Source: Acidimicrobiia bacterium (GTDB lineage Bacteria; Actinomycetota; Acidimicrobiia; Spongiisociales; ZC4RG35). Taken from it: DNA of 11,975 bases. The notes beneath the pieces are model-generated. The model worked only from the letters and a program-made list of their open reading frames with translations. It was not told the DNA's origin and did no database searches. Location of the stretch: contig JAOUGY010000097.1 of the NCBI GenBank assembly GCA_029865445.1, forward strand, positions 1 through 11,975, given 5' to 3'. Numbering within the stretch: position 1 is the stretch's first letter; each line of letters opens with the position of its first letter. Below, piece after piece: positions 1 to 6,549 of this stretch. The position numbers were made by a program, and so were the translations under genes.

Positions 1-737
1 TCGTCCGCGTTGGTAGACACGGCAACGAAGTGACGCGAAACCGCCCGCTCGTCGCCGAGCGATTCCACGAGCCATGCCCGGGCATTACGGGCGTTGCTCA
101 ACGTCTCGAGTGTGGTGAAGGTCTTGGAAGCGACCACGAACAACGTCGTCTCCGGGTCGACGCCCGTGAGGGCTGCAGCCAGATGCGCGGGATCGATGTT
201 CGAGACGAACCGGATGTCCAGGTTTGGATCGATGTACGACCTGAGAGCGCGGCACGCCATCGCCGGCCCGAGGTCGGACCCGCCGATTCCGATGTTGATG
301 ACGGTGCGGATCGGACGTCCCGTGTACCCGGTCCACTCCCCGGACCGCACCCGTTCGGCGAACGAGGCCATACGACGGAGTACCTCGTGTACATCGGGAA
401 CCACGTCGACACCGTCGACCAAGAATCTGTCGCCCCGGTGGGCACGGAGAGCGGTGTGAAGCACGGCCCTGCCTTCGGTAGTGTTGATCGCAGCACCCGA
501 GAACATCGCCTCCGCCCGGTCGCTCAGCTCGGAGCGGTGGGCCAGCCCTGCGAGAGCGGCCATCACGTCCTCGTCCACGAGGTGCTTGCTGAAGTCGACC
601 CGGAGGTCCCCGGCCGCGATCGTCAAACTGTCCGCCCGACCCGGGTCGGAGTCGAACAAGTCTCGAATGCTCAGTCGGCGTCCGGCCAGTTGTGTCAGCT
701 CATTCCATTCCGGCGTCGTCTCGATGCGATCCACCAC
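1..737 (-). CDS. pgi: Glucose-6-phosphate isomerase, N-terminal 245 residues (C-terminus cut by window edge)
   Basis: Interconverts glucose-6-phosphate and fructose-6-phosphate in the cytoplasm, linking glycolysis to the pentose phosphate pathway. I translated the minus strand from a GTG at 737. It gives the family pattern INTTEGRAVLHTALR at about residues 85-98, NIGIGGSDLGPAM (SIS sugar-phosphate domain) at about 148-160, VASKTFTTLETLSNA at about 202-216, and VAVSTN near the cut end. The catalytic Glu, His and Lys of the second SIS half lie outside the window. The start is the first of two tandem GTG codons (737-735 and 734-732). GAGGAG at 749-744 is 6 nt from the first and 9 nt from the second, so either is possible. 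It lies 59 bp downstream of zwf on the same strand, consistent with a gnd-zwf-pgi operon. The identification is firm; which GTG is used is not certain. Confidence 0.96.
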   Translation of the reverse strand, partial: MVDRIETTPEWNELTQLAGRRLSIRDLFDSDPGRADSLTIAAGDLRVDFSKHLVDEDVMAALAGLAHRSELSDRAEAMFSGAAINTTEGRAVLHTALRAHRGDRFLVDGVDVVPDVHEVLRRMASFAERVRSGEWTGYTGRPIRTVINIGIGGSDLGPAMACRALRSYIDPNLDIRFVSNIDPAHLAAALTGVDPETTLFVVASKTFTTLETLSNARNARAWLVESLGDERAVSRHFVAVSTNAD

Positions 738-743
738 GTCGTT

Positions 744-749
744 CTCCTC
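744..749 (-). promoter_or_regulatory. Ribosome binding site of pgi (GAGGAG)
   Basis: GAGGAG precedes the tandem GTGGTG start of pgi by 6 nt to the first GTG and 9 nt to the second. It supports a non-ATG start: the next in-frame ATG is far inside the conserved domain (near residue 59). Confidence 0.7.
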
Positions 750-796
750 GGTTCTCGACCCGAGCGTAGGTGACGGCTCGCTCACGTCCGGCCGAT

Positions 797-2167
797 TCAC
801 GTGGTGAGCCAGTTCCAATCGGCCCCCAACAAGACATCGGCGCCCCGGGGTCCCCAACTTCCTCTTCGATAGGGGGTGGCCGGTTCGTCCTTGGTCAGAA
901 CCGGTTCGACGATGCGCCAGGCCTCCATCACACCATCCTGGCGGGCGAAGAGACGCGGATCGCCTCTCAGCGCGTCGCCTATCAATCGGTCGTATGCCTC
1001 GCGTCCCGGTCCGTGAGCGGCCTCGTGGTCGACTTGGAGGTCCACCGGGCTGCTGACCAGATCGTTGCCCGGTCTCTTGGCCTGCATCGACAGAGTGATC
1101 GTGTCCCCCGGTTTCGTGCGGAACCGCAGCATGTTCGGACCGGGTTCGCAGTGGGCATCGGTGAACAGCGGTCGAGGTGGCTGCTGGAACTCGACGACTG
1201 CTTCCGTGACGGTCCGCGCCATCCCCTTCCCGGCTCTCACGATCCATGGCACCCCCGCCCACCGCCACGAGTCGATCTCGAAACGGATCGCAGCGTACGT
1301 CTCGGTGTCCGACGGCGATGTGACACCGCCCTCGGCGAGATAGCCGTCGTACTGACCGCGCACGACGTCTGCCGGTCCGAGCGTGCGGATCGCCTTCAGG
1401 ACCTTGGCCCGCTCGTCTCTCAGGGCATCAGGATCCTGGGACACCGGCGGCTCCATCGCCAGCAGAGAGATCATCTGCAAGAGGTGATTCTGGAACACGT
1501 CCCGGATCGCTCCGACGGAGTCGTAGAACCGGCCACGCCCTTCGATCCCGAAGTCCTCGGCCATGGTGAGTTGGACCCCACGCACGAAGTGGCGGTTCCA
1601 CACCGGCTCGAGCACAGTGTTGGCGAAGCGATAGACCATGATGTTCTGCACTGCCTCCTTGCCGAGGAAGTGGTCGATCCGATAGACCCTCTCCTCCGGG
1701 AAGTGCCGATGAACGATCTCGTTCAACTCGGCGGCCGAGTTCGTGTCCCTGCCGAAAGGCTTCTCCAGCACCACACGGCTGCCCTCGTTCAACCCGACGC
1801 GGGCGATCCCTTCGACGACGTCGTCGAAGAGCCTGGGCGGAATCGCCAGGTAGAAGACCGCCCGGCGGCGGTCCCCGAGACGCGTCACGATGTCGTCGTA
1901 CACGGTGGAATCCCTGTAATCGCCGGCGACGTAACACAGATTGGCGGCCAGGCGGTCGAAGACTGCCGGGTCGACCTGCTCCCCCGCTTCCACCAGAGCG
2001 GCGCGCGCGTTCGCCTTCAGGTCATCATCGCTCCACTCGCTCGACGCCACTCCCACGACCGGCATGTCGAGTTGCCCGGCGGCGGTGAGGTCATAGAGCG
2101 CAGAGAAGAGCTTCTTGCGTGCCAGGTCACCGCTGATCCCGAACAGAACCAGGGCCTCAGACATCAT
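797..2167 (-). CDS. zwf: Glucose-6-phosphate 1-dehydrogenase
   Basis: Oxidises glucose-6-phosphate to 6-phosphogluconolactone, the entry step of the oxidative pentose phosphate pathway. The 456-aa protein has the nucleotide-binding GISGDLA at 10-16, EKPFG at 135-139 and the substrate motif RIDHFLGKE at 163-171. By alignment from memory with the Leuconostoc enzyme, H166 corresponds to phosphate-binding His178 and H228 (in QNHLLQ) to the catalytic His240; the 62-residue spacing matches exactly. It is shorter than the common 480-510 aa. At the NADP-selective loop (GVASSEW, about 39-45) the usual Arg is replaced by Ser42, so cofactor preference is open. The start is the first ATG of a tandem ATGATG, overlapping the gnd stop by 4 bp, with AAGGAG at 2181-2176, 8 nt upstream. 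The frame stays open further upstream, but that part only antedates the RBS and overlaps gnd. No opcA or pgl is visible next to it. Confidence 0.96.
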   Translation of the reverse strand: MMSEALVLFGISGDLARKKLFSALYDLTAAGQLDMPVVGVASSEWSDDDLKANARAALVEAGEQVDPAVFDRLAANLCYVAGDYRDSTVYDDIVTRLGDRRRAVFYLAIPPRLFDDVVEGIARVGLNEGSRVVLEKPFGRDTNSAAELNEIVHRHFPEERVYRIDHFLGKEAVQNIMVYRFANTVLEPVWNRHFVRGVQLTMAEDFGIEGRGRFYDSVGAIRDVFQNHLLQMISLLAMEPPVSQDPDALRDERAKVLKAIRTLGPADVVRGQYDGYLAEGGVTSPSDTETYAAIRFEIDSWRWAGVPWIVRAGKGMARTVTEAVVEFQQPPRPLFTDAHCEPGPNMLRFRTKPGDTITLSMQAKRPGNDLVSSPVDLQVDHEAAHGPGREAYDRLIGDALRGDPRLFARQDGVMEAWRIVEPVLTKDEPATPYRRGSWGPRGADVLLGADWNWLTT

Positions 2168-3177
2168 CGTGGTTTCTCCTTGTGCCCGCCGAACTGGTCG
2201 CGCATGGCCGACAACACCTGGTTGGCGAAGTCGTCGCGTCCGCGGCTGTCGAACCGCCCGTAGAGCGCCGCCGACAGCACCGGCGCCGGAACGCCCTCTG
2301 CGACCGCACTCAGGATGGTCCACCTTCCTTCGCCAGAATCGGAAACCATCCCCTCGTATTCGATCAGCTCGGGACTGGCGGCCAGAGCGTTGGCGGTGAG
2401 GTCGACGAGCCAGGACGAGACGACACTTCCCCGGCGCCACACCTCGGCGATCTCAGGGATCGCGAAGTCGTATTGGTAATGCTCGGGGTCACGCAGCGGC
2501 GCAGTCTCGGCGTCGGCTTGATGCTCAGCGGTCCCGATATCGGCGTGCCGGAGGATGTTCAATCCTTCAGCGATCGCCGCCATCATCCCGTACTCGATTC
2601 CGTTGTGGACCATCTTGACGAAGTGACCTGCGCCGGCCGGACCGCAGTGGAAGTAGCCGAACTCCGCTGGAGCGGGTGGACCCGTTCGATCGGGCGTTCG
2701 AGGAGCGGCATCCATTCCCGGTGCCAGCGTTCGGAAGATCGGGTCCAGGCGCTCGACCGTCGCCCGGTCACCTCCGATCATGAGACAGAAGCCGCGGTCG
2801 AGTCCGTAGACACCACCGCTCGTCCCGACGTCGATGAACGTGATGCCGCTCGATTCGAGTTCGGCCGCCCGATCCATGTCATCCTGGTAATACGAGTTGC
2901 CCCCGTCGATGACAACATCTCCGGCCGCGAGAACCACCGAGACGTCGTTGATGACCGCGCCGGTCACACCGGCCGGAACCATGATCCAGACGGCCCGGGG
3001 CGGCGCTAGTGCATCCGCCATCTCTTCCAGGGACCTCGCGGCCCTCGCTCCTTCGGCCGCCGCCTGCTCGACGACGGCTTCGTCGAGGTCGTACACAACG
3101 AGCTCGTGCCCGTCTCGCATCAGTCGCCGGACGAGGTTCGAACCCATCCGACCCAAGCCGACCATCCCGAGTTGCAT
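2164..3177 (-). CDS. gnd: 6-phosphogluconate dehydrogenase (decarboxylating), short NAD-type (GntZ-like)
   Basis: Oxidatively decarboxylates 6-phosphogluconate to ribulose-5-phosphate. The 337-aa protein starts with the Rossmann fingerprint GLGRMG at 7-12. DGGNS is at 91-95 and GTSGG at 118-122. The catalytic stretch GHFVKMVHNGIEYG at 184-197 supplies K188, N192 and E195, with the same spacing as E. coli K183/N187/E190. GEGRWT lies at 282-287. The length (about 300-340 aa against about 470 for the long form) and the acidic end of the second beta strand (YDLD, 29-32, where NADP enzymes carry Asn-Arg-Ser/Thr) fit the short NAD-preferring class. The region 160-172 is a Pro-rich insertion just before the catalytic stretch. 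The ATG at 3177 has GAAAGG 8 nt upstream, overlapping the stop of the preceding gene. Its stop TGA lies inside the ATGATG of zwf, suggesting translational coupling. Confidence 0.95.
   Translation of the reverse strand: MQLGMVGLGRMGSNLVRRLMRDGHELVVYDLDEAVVEQAAAEGARAARSLEEMADALAPPRAVWIMVPAGVTGAVINDVSVVLAAGDVVIDGGNSYYQDDMDRAAELESSGITFIDVGTSGGVYGLDRGFCLMIGGDRATVERLDPIFRTLAPGMDAAPRTPDRTGPPAPAEFGYFHCGPAGAGHFVKMVHNGIEYGMMAAIAEGLNILRHADIGTAEHQADAETAPLRDPEHYQYDFAIPEIAEVWRRGSVVSSWLVDLTANALAASPELIEYEGMVSDSGEGRWTILSAVAEGVPAPVLSAALYGRFDSRGRDDFANQVLSAMRDQFGGHKEKPR
2176..2181 (-). promoter_or_regulatory. Ribosome binding site of zwf (AAGGAG)
   Basis: AAGGAG lies within the last codons of gnd, 8 nt before the first ATG of the ATGATG start of zwf. 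It fixes the zwf start at 2167 (or 2164) and rejects the long in-frame upstream extension. Confidence 0.7.
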
Positions 3178-3189
3178 CGACCACGCCTT

Positions 3190-3732
3190 TCACAGTCCGA
3201 GTGCGGCGACGACCGCCGCCACCACCTTCGCACGCTGCGGATCCCAACGCGCCGACGCCGACATCTCCAGCTGCACACCGGATTCGGGGGCCAGGTTCAC
3301 AGGGTTTGCCGGATGGCGTCCGCGCAGCTGTCTCGGGATCCGATCGAGATCGTCGACCACCCGGAGGTCGGTGTGTTCCCGAAGCGATCGTGCCATCCCC
3401 GACCGGAAATGATCGTTGCCACCGCCGACGAGCACGGTTCGGGGAAGGTGGGCTCTGCCGAAGCCGTGGAGGCTGACCACCGTCCGGACGTGGCCAAGGA
3501 ACGCGGCCAGCCTCTCACTGTGCGAAGGGTCATACCGAATCGAAGGCAGGTGCCACGACAGCTCTTCGGGCTGTTCGACCACGTAGATCGACGCGCCCGT
3601 GGCGTCGGCGACCTCACGAGCCATCTCGGCGGTTTCGGCCTCGATCCCGCCGTGGATGGCCATGACGCCAACCGGCCCACCCAGCCGCATCTCTTCGGAC
3701 ACGAGGGGGTGGGCCAGGAGTTGGTCCAGCAT
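3190..3732 (-). CDS. Poly-gamma-glutamate hydrolase family protein (PghP-like zinc peptidase)
   Basis: A 180-aa protein resembling the Gamma_PGA_hydro family, whose phage member PghP cleaves poly-gamma-glutamate. Family features seen are AIHGGIEAET at about 25-34 (H27 and E31 or E33, resembling an HxxE-type zinc site), SLHGFG at 87-92 (H89), the VLVGGGN loop at 100-106, LRGRHPANPVNL at 136-147 and GVQLEM at 152-157 (E156, candidate catalytic Glu). I infer a zinc-dependent amide hydrolase; the substrate is unknown. No signal peptide is visible, so it should be cytoplasmic. It sits 5 bp after pspA and 12 bp before gnd, evidently within one transcript. No strong SD precedes the ATG at 3732; GAGGTGA inside the pspA tail is rather far away, so translation may depend on coupling. 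The family call rests on remembered motifs. Confidence 0.75.
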   Translation of the reverse strand: MLDQLLAHPLVSEEMRLGGPVGVMAIHGGIEAETAEMAREVADATGASIYVVEQPEELSWHLPSIRYDPSHSERLAAFLGHVRTVVSLHGFGRAHLPRTVLVGGGNDHFRSGMARSLREHTDLRVVDDLDRIPRQLRGRHPANPVNLAPESGVQLEMSASARWDPQRAKVVAAVVAALGL

Positions 3733-3737
3733 CGGGC

Positions 3738-4493
3738 TCAGACCGGGGTCACCTCGGTTCCCCCGGCATCGGGGCCCTCATCCGTCAGTCCAAGTTCCTT
3801 CTTCAACTCTTCGAGCTTGGCATCGGCTTGCGCGATGGAGATTGCTTCCGAGAGTTCGGCTTCGGCGCCCTCAGGTGTGGCCTCACGAAGTTCGGTGCGG
3901 GCCTTCGCTCCGGCCAATCGCTGCTGAATCTTCTCCTCCACCTTCTCGAGCGAAGGCGCCTCGACTTCCATGTTGGCCGAGATCGACTCGACGGCGGAGT
4001 TGACTGCCTCCTGCATCTTTGCCTGCTGGAGCTGGCCGAGCAGCTGCATGCGCTTGGCGGCGAGCTCCTGGAGCCGCATGGCGTTCTGCTGAACGGCCGC
4101 CTTGGCCTGGTCTGCCTGGCCGATCGCGATCTCGTACTGCTCCTTGAGGCCGCTGAGGTTTGATTCTGCTGCCTGTAGCTTCAGCGCAAGCGACTGGGCG
4201 GCCTGAGTCCACTTGCTCTGTTCCCCAGTGTCGCCGGCGGTCCTGGCGGATTCGGCGCGCAGGAGGGCAGACTTGGCCATCTCGCGGGCCTCGCCCACGT
4301 CCTTGGCCGCTCCCTCGATCTTCTGCTCGATCTGCGTGCGGTGGGCGATGACTTTGGCTGCCTGGTTCCGGAGATCTTGATCGCGCTTCTTGGCCTCGGT
4401 GATGGCCTGCTCGATCTCGATCTCCGGGTTCATCGCCTTCTCGGCCCCGGAGCGGAAGAGCTGCTTGATGTAGCCCCAGATACGCTTGAACAT
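3738..4493 (-). CDS. pspA: PspA/IM30 family envelope-stress protein
   Basis: A PspA/IM30 (Vipp1-like, ESCRT-III-related) peripheral membrane protein of 251 aa, the usual length. Members bind the inner face of the cytoplasmic membrane, oligomerise and protect damaged membranes. The N-terminus MFKRIWGYIKQLFRSGAEKA is an amphipathic helix, followed by NPEIEIEQAI (22-31) and a long Ala/Gln/Lys/Glu-rich coiled coil to about residue 190. An acidic tail ends the protein (about 190-251). The start is the ATG at 4493 with AAGGGG 8 nt upstream. The gene follows a membrane protein after a 97-bp gap and leads closely spaced genes (5 bp to the hydrolase). No PspBC or ClgR-type partner is recognisable in the window, so the neighbouring membrane protein may be its partner; that is inference. 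Confidence 0.93.
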   Translation of the reverse strand: MFKRIWGYIKQLFRSGAEKAMNPEIEIEQAITEAKKRDQDLRNQAAKVIAHRTQIEQKIEGAAKDVGEAREMAKSALLRAESARTAGDTGEQSKWTQAAQSLALKLQAAESNLSGLKEQYEIAIGQADQAKAAVQQNAMRLQELAAKRMQLLGQLQQAKMQEAVNSAVESISANMEVEAPSLEKVEEKIQQRLAGAKARTELREATPEGAEAELSEAISIAQADAKLEELKKELGLTDEGPDAGGTEVTPV

Positions 4494-4590
4494 CGACTGA
4501 ACCCCTTGGTGGTTGGTGGTCTCATCCTAAACAAACCCGTTCCGTCAACCACCCGCTGACCGGCTCACGGTTGGCGGAAATGGGCGAGGG
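4494..4590 (-). promoter_or_regulatory. Leader region of pspA with RBS and weak promoter candidate
   Basis: This 97-bp gap separates the membrane-protein stop from pspA. Read on the minus strand it holds TTGACG (4548-4543), TAGGAT (4529-4524) and the RBS AAGGGG (4507-4502). The TTGACG to TAGGAT spacing is only 13 nt, too short for a normal sigma-70 pair. TAGGAT may work alone or with a poor -35 further up. A promoter here is plausible given the gap size, but its exact elements are uncertain. No convincing terminator hairpin is seen for the upstream gene. Confidence 0.35.
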
Positions 4591-5997
4591 TCACCGGCCG
4601 CGGCGGCCGCGGGCGGTCGAGCGCGAGGAGCGAGACGAAGCACGCGATGACGAACGCGAGGACGAACGGCTCGACGACGAGGACGGGCTCGACGATCGGC
4701 TAGTCGACCGCCCCCAGGACGGTGGAGCCGGAATCCCACTCCCCGACGCTCCGCGCCGCGACATGCCGCCGCCCAACACCCCTCCCAACAGGTCGCCGAG
4801 ACCACCCCCGCCTCTGCGTCTCCCCCGACCCCAGGAGTAATCCGTGCCACGGGTCATCCCTCCGACGAGGATCGAGAAGGCGTCGAGCCAGTCCATGCCT
4901 CCTCCGCCGTTGCCCCGAGGAGCCTGGGGGGCGGGAACCCTCCTCCCTCCGACGTCGATGGGCCGCGGCTCGGGACGTTCACCGCGTCTCAATCGATCGG
5001 CGTCTTTGCTGCACACCATGACCTTCCGATTTCCGGCACTGGTGCGAAGTTCGGCTTCTTCGGTTCCGGCTCCGTGTGTCGGATCGAAGAAACACGGAGT
5101 GGGCTTCGCGTCCTCGGGCTTGTCGGGGATCGGCCGCCCTTCAACGATGGCGTCGGCCGCAGCCATCTCCCACCGGGCTTCGTCCAGGTCGTCTGACAAC
5201 GACTCGAGATCGAGGAGGCTGGACGCCGATTCCATCCGATCCTCGGCAGCCTTGAACACTTCCGAAGCGCGCCGGTAGTGGGCAACGGCCTCCGGGAAGT
5301 GATCGGAGTCGACCCGGTCGCTGAACTCGAGGATCTCGTTGGCGACGACCGCCATCTGATCCCTGATCTCTGCCCGGGCCGCCTCCAACTGAACGTCGCT
5401 CGCCAAGGCACGCTTCTGCTTGCCCCGCCGCCGCATCCACCAGATGAGCGCGCCGACCGCGACGAGGATCGTCCACAGGGGGATGCCTCCGTCGCCCGAG
5501 TCGGTGGCGGGACTCTGCGCGGGCTCCCCGCCCGGCCCGGCCGGGAGACCTGACTGCGCCGATGTGGTCGCAACGGCCGGGGCGCCATCCGTGAGAGCCT
5601 TGGCCATCTCCCGAAAGTCCACCAGGTAGGGATCACCGGTCGTGGCGAAGGCGTCGTCCATCGCAGCGTCGATCTCTTCTTCGGTGTAGACACCGTCGGT
5701 GACGACTCCCGCCTCCGAAGCCGTCAGCACCACGATCGTGTCCGGATCCTCGATCGACGCCAGCACCTGATCTGCCAGCAAGTCCGCCCCACCGTCAGCC
5801 TCACCGGCCAGCGCCACGAAGCCGATGTCCGGATAGTCGTCCACCAGGTCCTCGATGTCGTTCACCGTGATGTTCACGCCTGCGGACACGTAATAGCCGC
5901 GGAATTCGACGGATTCGGCGATCTCGTCGACGGTCTGAGCGAACGCCGGCGAGGCAAACAGGAACAGGATGAGCAGTGCGGCTGTGATGCGGCGCAT
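4591..5997 (-). CDS. Single-pass membrane protein with signal peptide, Cys/His motif and Ser/Arg-rich tail
   Basis: Function unknown. With the start at 5997 the 468-aa protein opens with a typical signal peptide (MRRITAALLILFLFASPAFA, 1-20). An extracytoplasmic alpha/beta domain follows (about 21-135), then a Ser/Pro/Gly linker (140-170) and one transmembrane segment (about 172-188) ending in MRRRGKQKR, so the rest faces the cytoplasm. The cytoplasmic part has a helical, coiled-coil-like region (200-285), a compact motif with C302, H308 and C329, a Gly-rich stretch (362-412) and a Ser/Arg tail (427-468). The layout recalls actinobacterial TPM-domain-like membrane proteins (Mycobacterium Rv2345 type), from memory. 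A start at 6066 in the same frame is unlikely because GGAG directly abuts that ATG and the signal peptide begins 23 residues later. It is followed by pspA, so an envelope role is likely. Confidence 0.8.
   Translation of the reverse strand: MRRITAALLILFLFASPAFAQTVDEIAESVEFRGYYVSAGVNITVNDIEDLVDDYPDIGFVALAGEADGGADLLADQVLASIEDPDTIVVLTASEAGVVTDGVYTEEEIDAAMDDAFATTGDPYLVDFREMAKALTDGAPAVATTSAQSGLPAGPGGEPAQSPATDSGDGGIPLWTILVAVGALIWWMRRRGKQKRALASDVQLEAARAEIRDQMAVVANEILEFSDRVDSDHFPEAVAHYRRASEVFKAAEDRMESASSLLDLESLSDDLDEARWEMAAADAIVEGRPIPDKPEDAKPTPCFFDPTHGAGTEEAELRTSAGNRKVMVCSKDADRLRRGERPEPRPIDVGGRRVPAPQAPRGNGGGGMDWLDAFSILVGGMTRGTDYSWGRGRRRGGGGLGDLLGGVLGGGMSRRGASGSGIPAPPSWGRSTSRSSSPSSSSSRSSSRSSSRASSRSSRSTARGRRGR
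4594..4719 (-). repeat. Ser/Arg-coding low-complexity tract
   Basis: The 3' end of the membrane protein gene encodes runs of Ser and Arg (residues 427-468) from repeating agc/tcg/cgc-type codons. The DNA reads as imperfect CGA/GAC-like short repeats on the plus strand. This is an internal coding repeat and could slip or vary in length between strains. Confidence 0.65.
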
Positions 5998-6003
5998 CCC
6001 CCA

Positions 6004-6009
6004 ATGGTA
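6004..6009 (-). promoter_or_regulatory. -10 box (TACCAT) of a likely leaderless promoter for the membrane protein gene
   Basis: TACCAT lies exactly 6 nt before the ATG at 5997. This is the TANNNT-N6/7-ATG arrangement of actinobacterial leaderless transcripts, and it would put the transcription start at the A of ATG. A good -35 is not evident. The 80-bp gap after bcp supports a separate promoter. The run GGGGG before the ATG is a poor SD because it touches the start codon. Confidence 0.45.
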
Positions 6010-6077
6010 AGCCTGCCCGTGCGCTGTCTCGAGATCTGTACCGTCGGCGCTCCTCGGGACCAGCATCTCCAGAACCG

Positions 6078-6524
6078 CTACTCCCCGAGGAGATCCTTGG
6101 TCACCCGCGCCACATGACCGGTTGCCTTCACATTGCGGTATTCACGTTCGAGCTCTCCATCAACGCCGACCACGAAGGTAGACCTGATGAGCCCTTCGTA
6201 CTCGCGGCCGTAGTTCTTCTTGATTCCCCACGCCCCGAACGCCTCCGCGATCTTGTGCGCCGGGTCCGACAGCAGCGGGAAGGGAAGACCTTCCTTCTCC
6301 CGGAACGCCGCGTTGCGCTCCGGTTCATCGGGGCTGATGCCCACGACTTCGTACCCGGCGGCCAGGAGAGCGTCGTAGTTGTCTCGGAAGTCGCAGGCCT
6401 CCGTGGTGCATCCGGGTGTCATCGCCGCGGGGTAGAAGAAGATGATGAGCGACCGCCCCGAATAGTCCTTCGAGGAGACCGCCTGACCGTTGTGGTCGCT
6501 GAGCGTGAAGCTTGGGGAGCGCAT
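6078..6524 (-). CDS. bcp: Peroxiredoxin, Bcp/PrxQ type (thioredoxin-dependent thiol peroxidase)
   Basis: Reduces hydrogen peroxide and organic hydroperoxides in the cytoplasm using thioredoxin. The 148-aa protein is a single AhpC/TSA domain. It shows YPAAMTPGCTTEACDFRD at 31-48 with peroxidatic C39 and resolving C44, the five-residue spacing of the Bcp/PrxQ group, then GISPDEPERNAAF at 63-75 and PFPLLSDP at 81-88. It is slightly shorter at the N-terminus than usual (about 155 aa), because the typical 'G.PAPdF' opening is reduced to MRSPSFTL. The frame upstream to the neighbour's stop offers no better start. A weak GGA lies 6 nt before the ATG at 6524. It follows proline dehydrogenase by 25 bp and probably shares its transcript, a sensible pairing as flavin-dependent proline oxidation can leak peroxide. 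Confidence 0.94.
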   Translation of the reverse strand: MRSPSFTLSDHNGQAVSSKDYSGRSLIIFFYPAAMTPGCTTEACDFRDNYDALLAAGYEVVGISPDEPERNAAFREKEGLPFPLLSDPAHKIAEAFGAWGIKKNYGREYEGLIRSTFVVGVDGELEREYRNVKATGHVARVTKDLLGE

Positions 6525-6549
6525 GTCCGTCCTGTTCGATCGACCCTGT

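Noticed and set aside
770..2263. A 497-codon open frame on the plus strand opposite zwf
   Set aside because: It is antisense to a fully conserved zwf, has Arg/His/Asp/Val-rich composition with no recognisable domain, and is expected from high GC codon bias.
4537..4546. GGAAC upstream of pspA as an ECF sigma (SigE-like) -35
   Set aside because: No matching GTT -10 occurs at the expected 16-19 nt distance, so the match is likely chance.
4571..4840. Plus-strand frame with charged RE/DE repeats
   Set aside because: It is the reverse reading of the Ser/Arg tail codons of the membrane protein.
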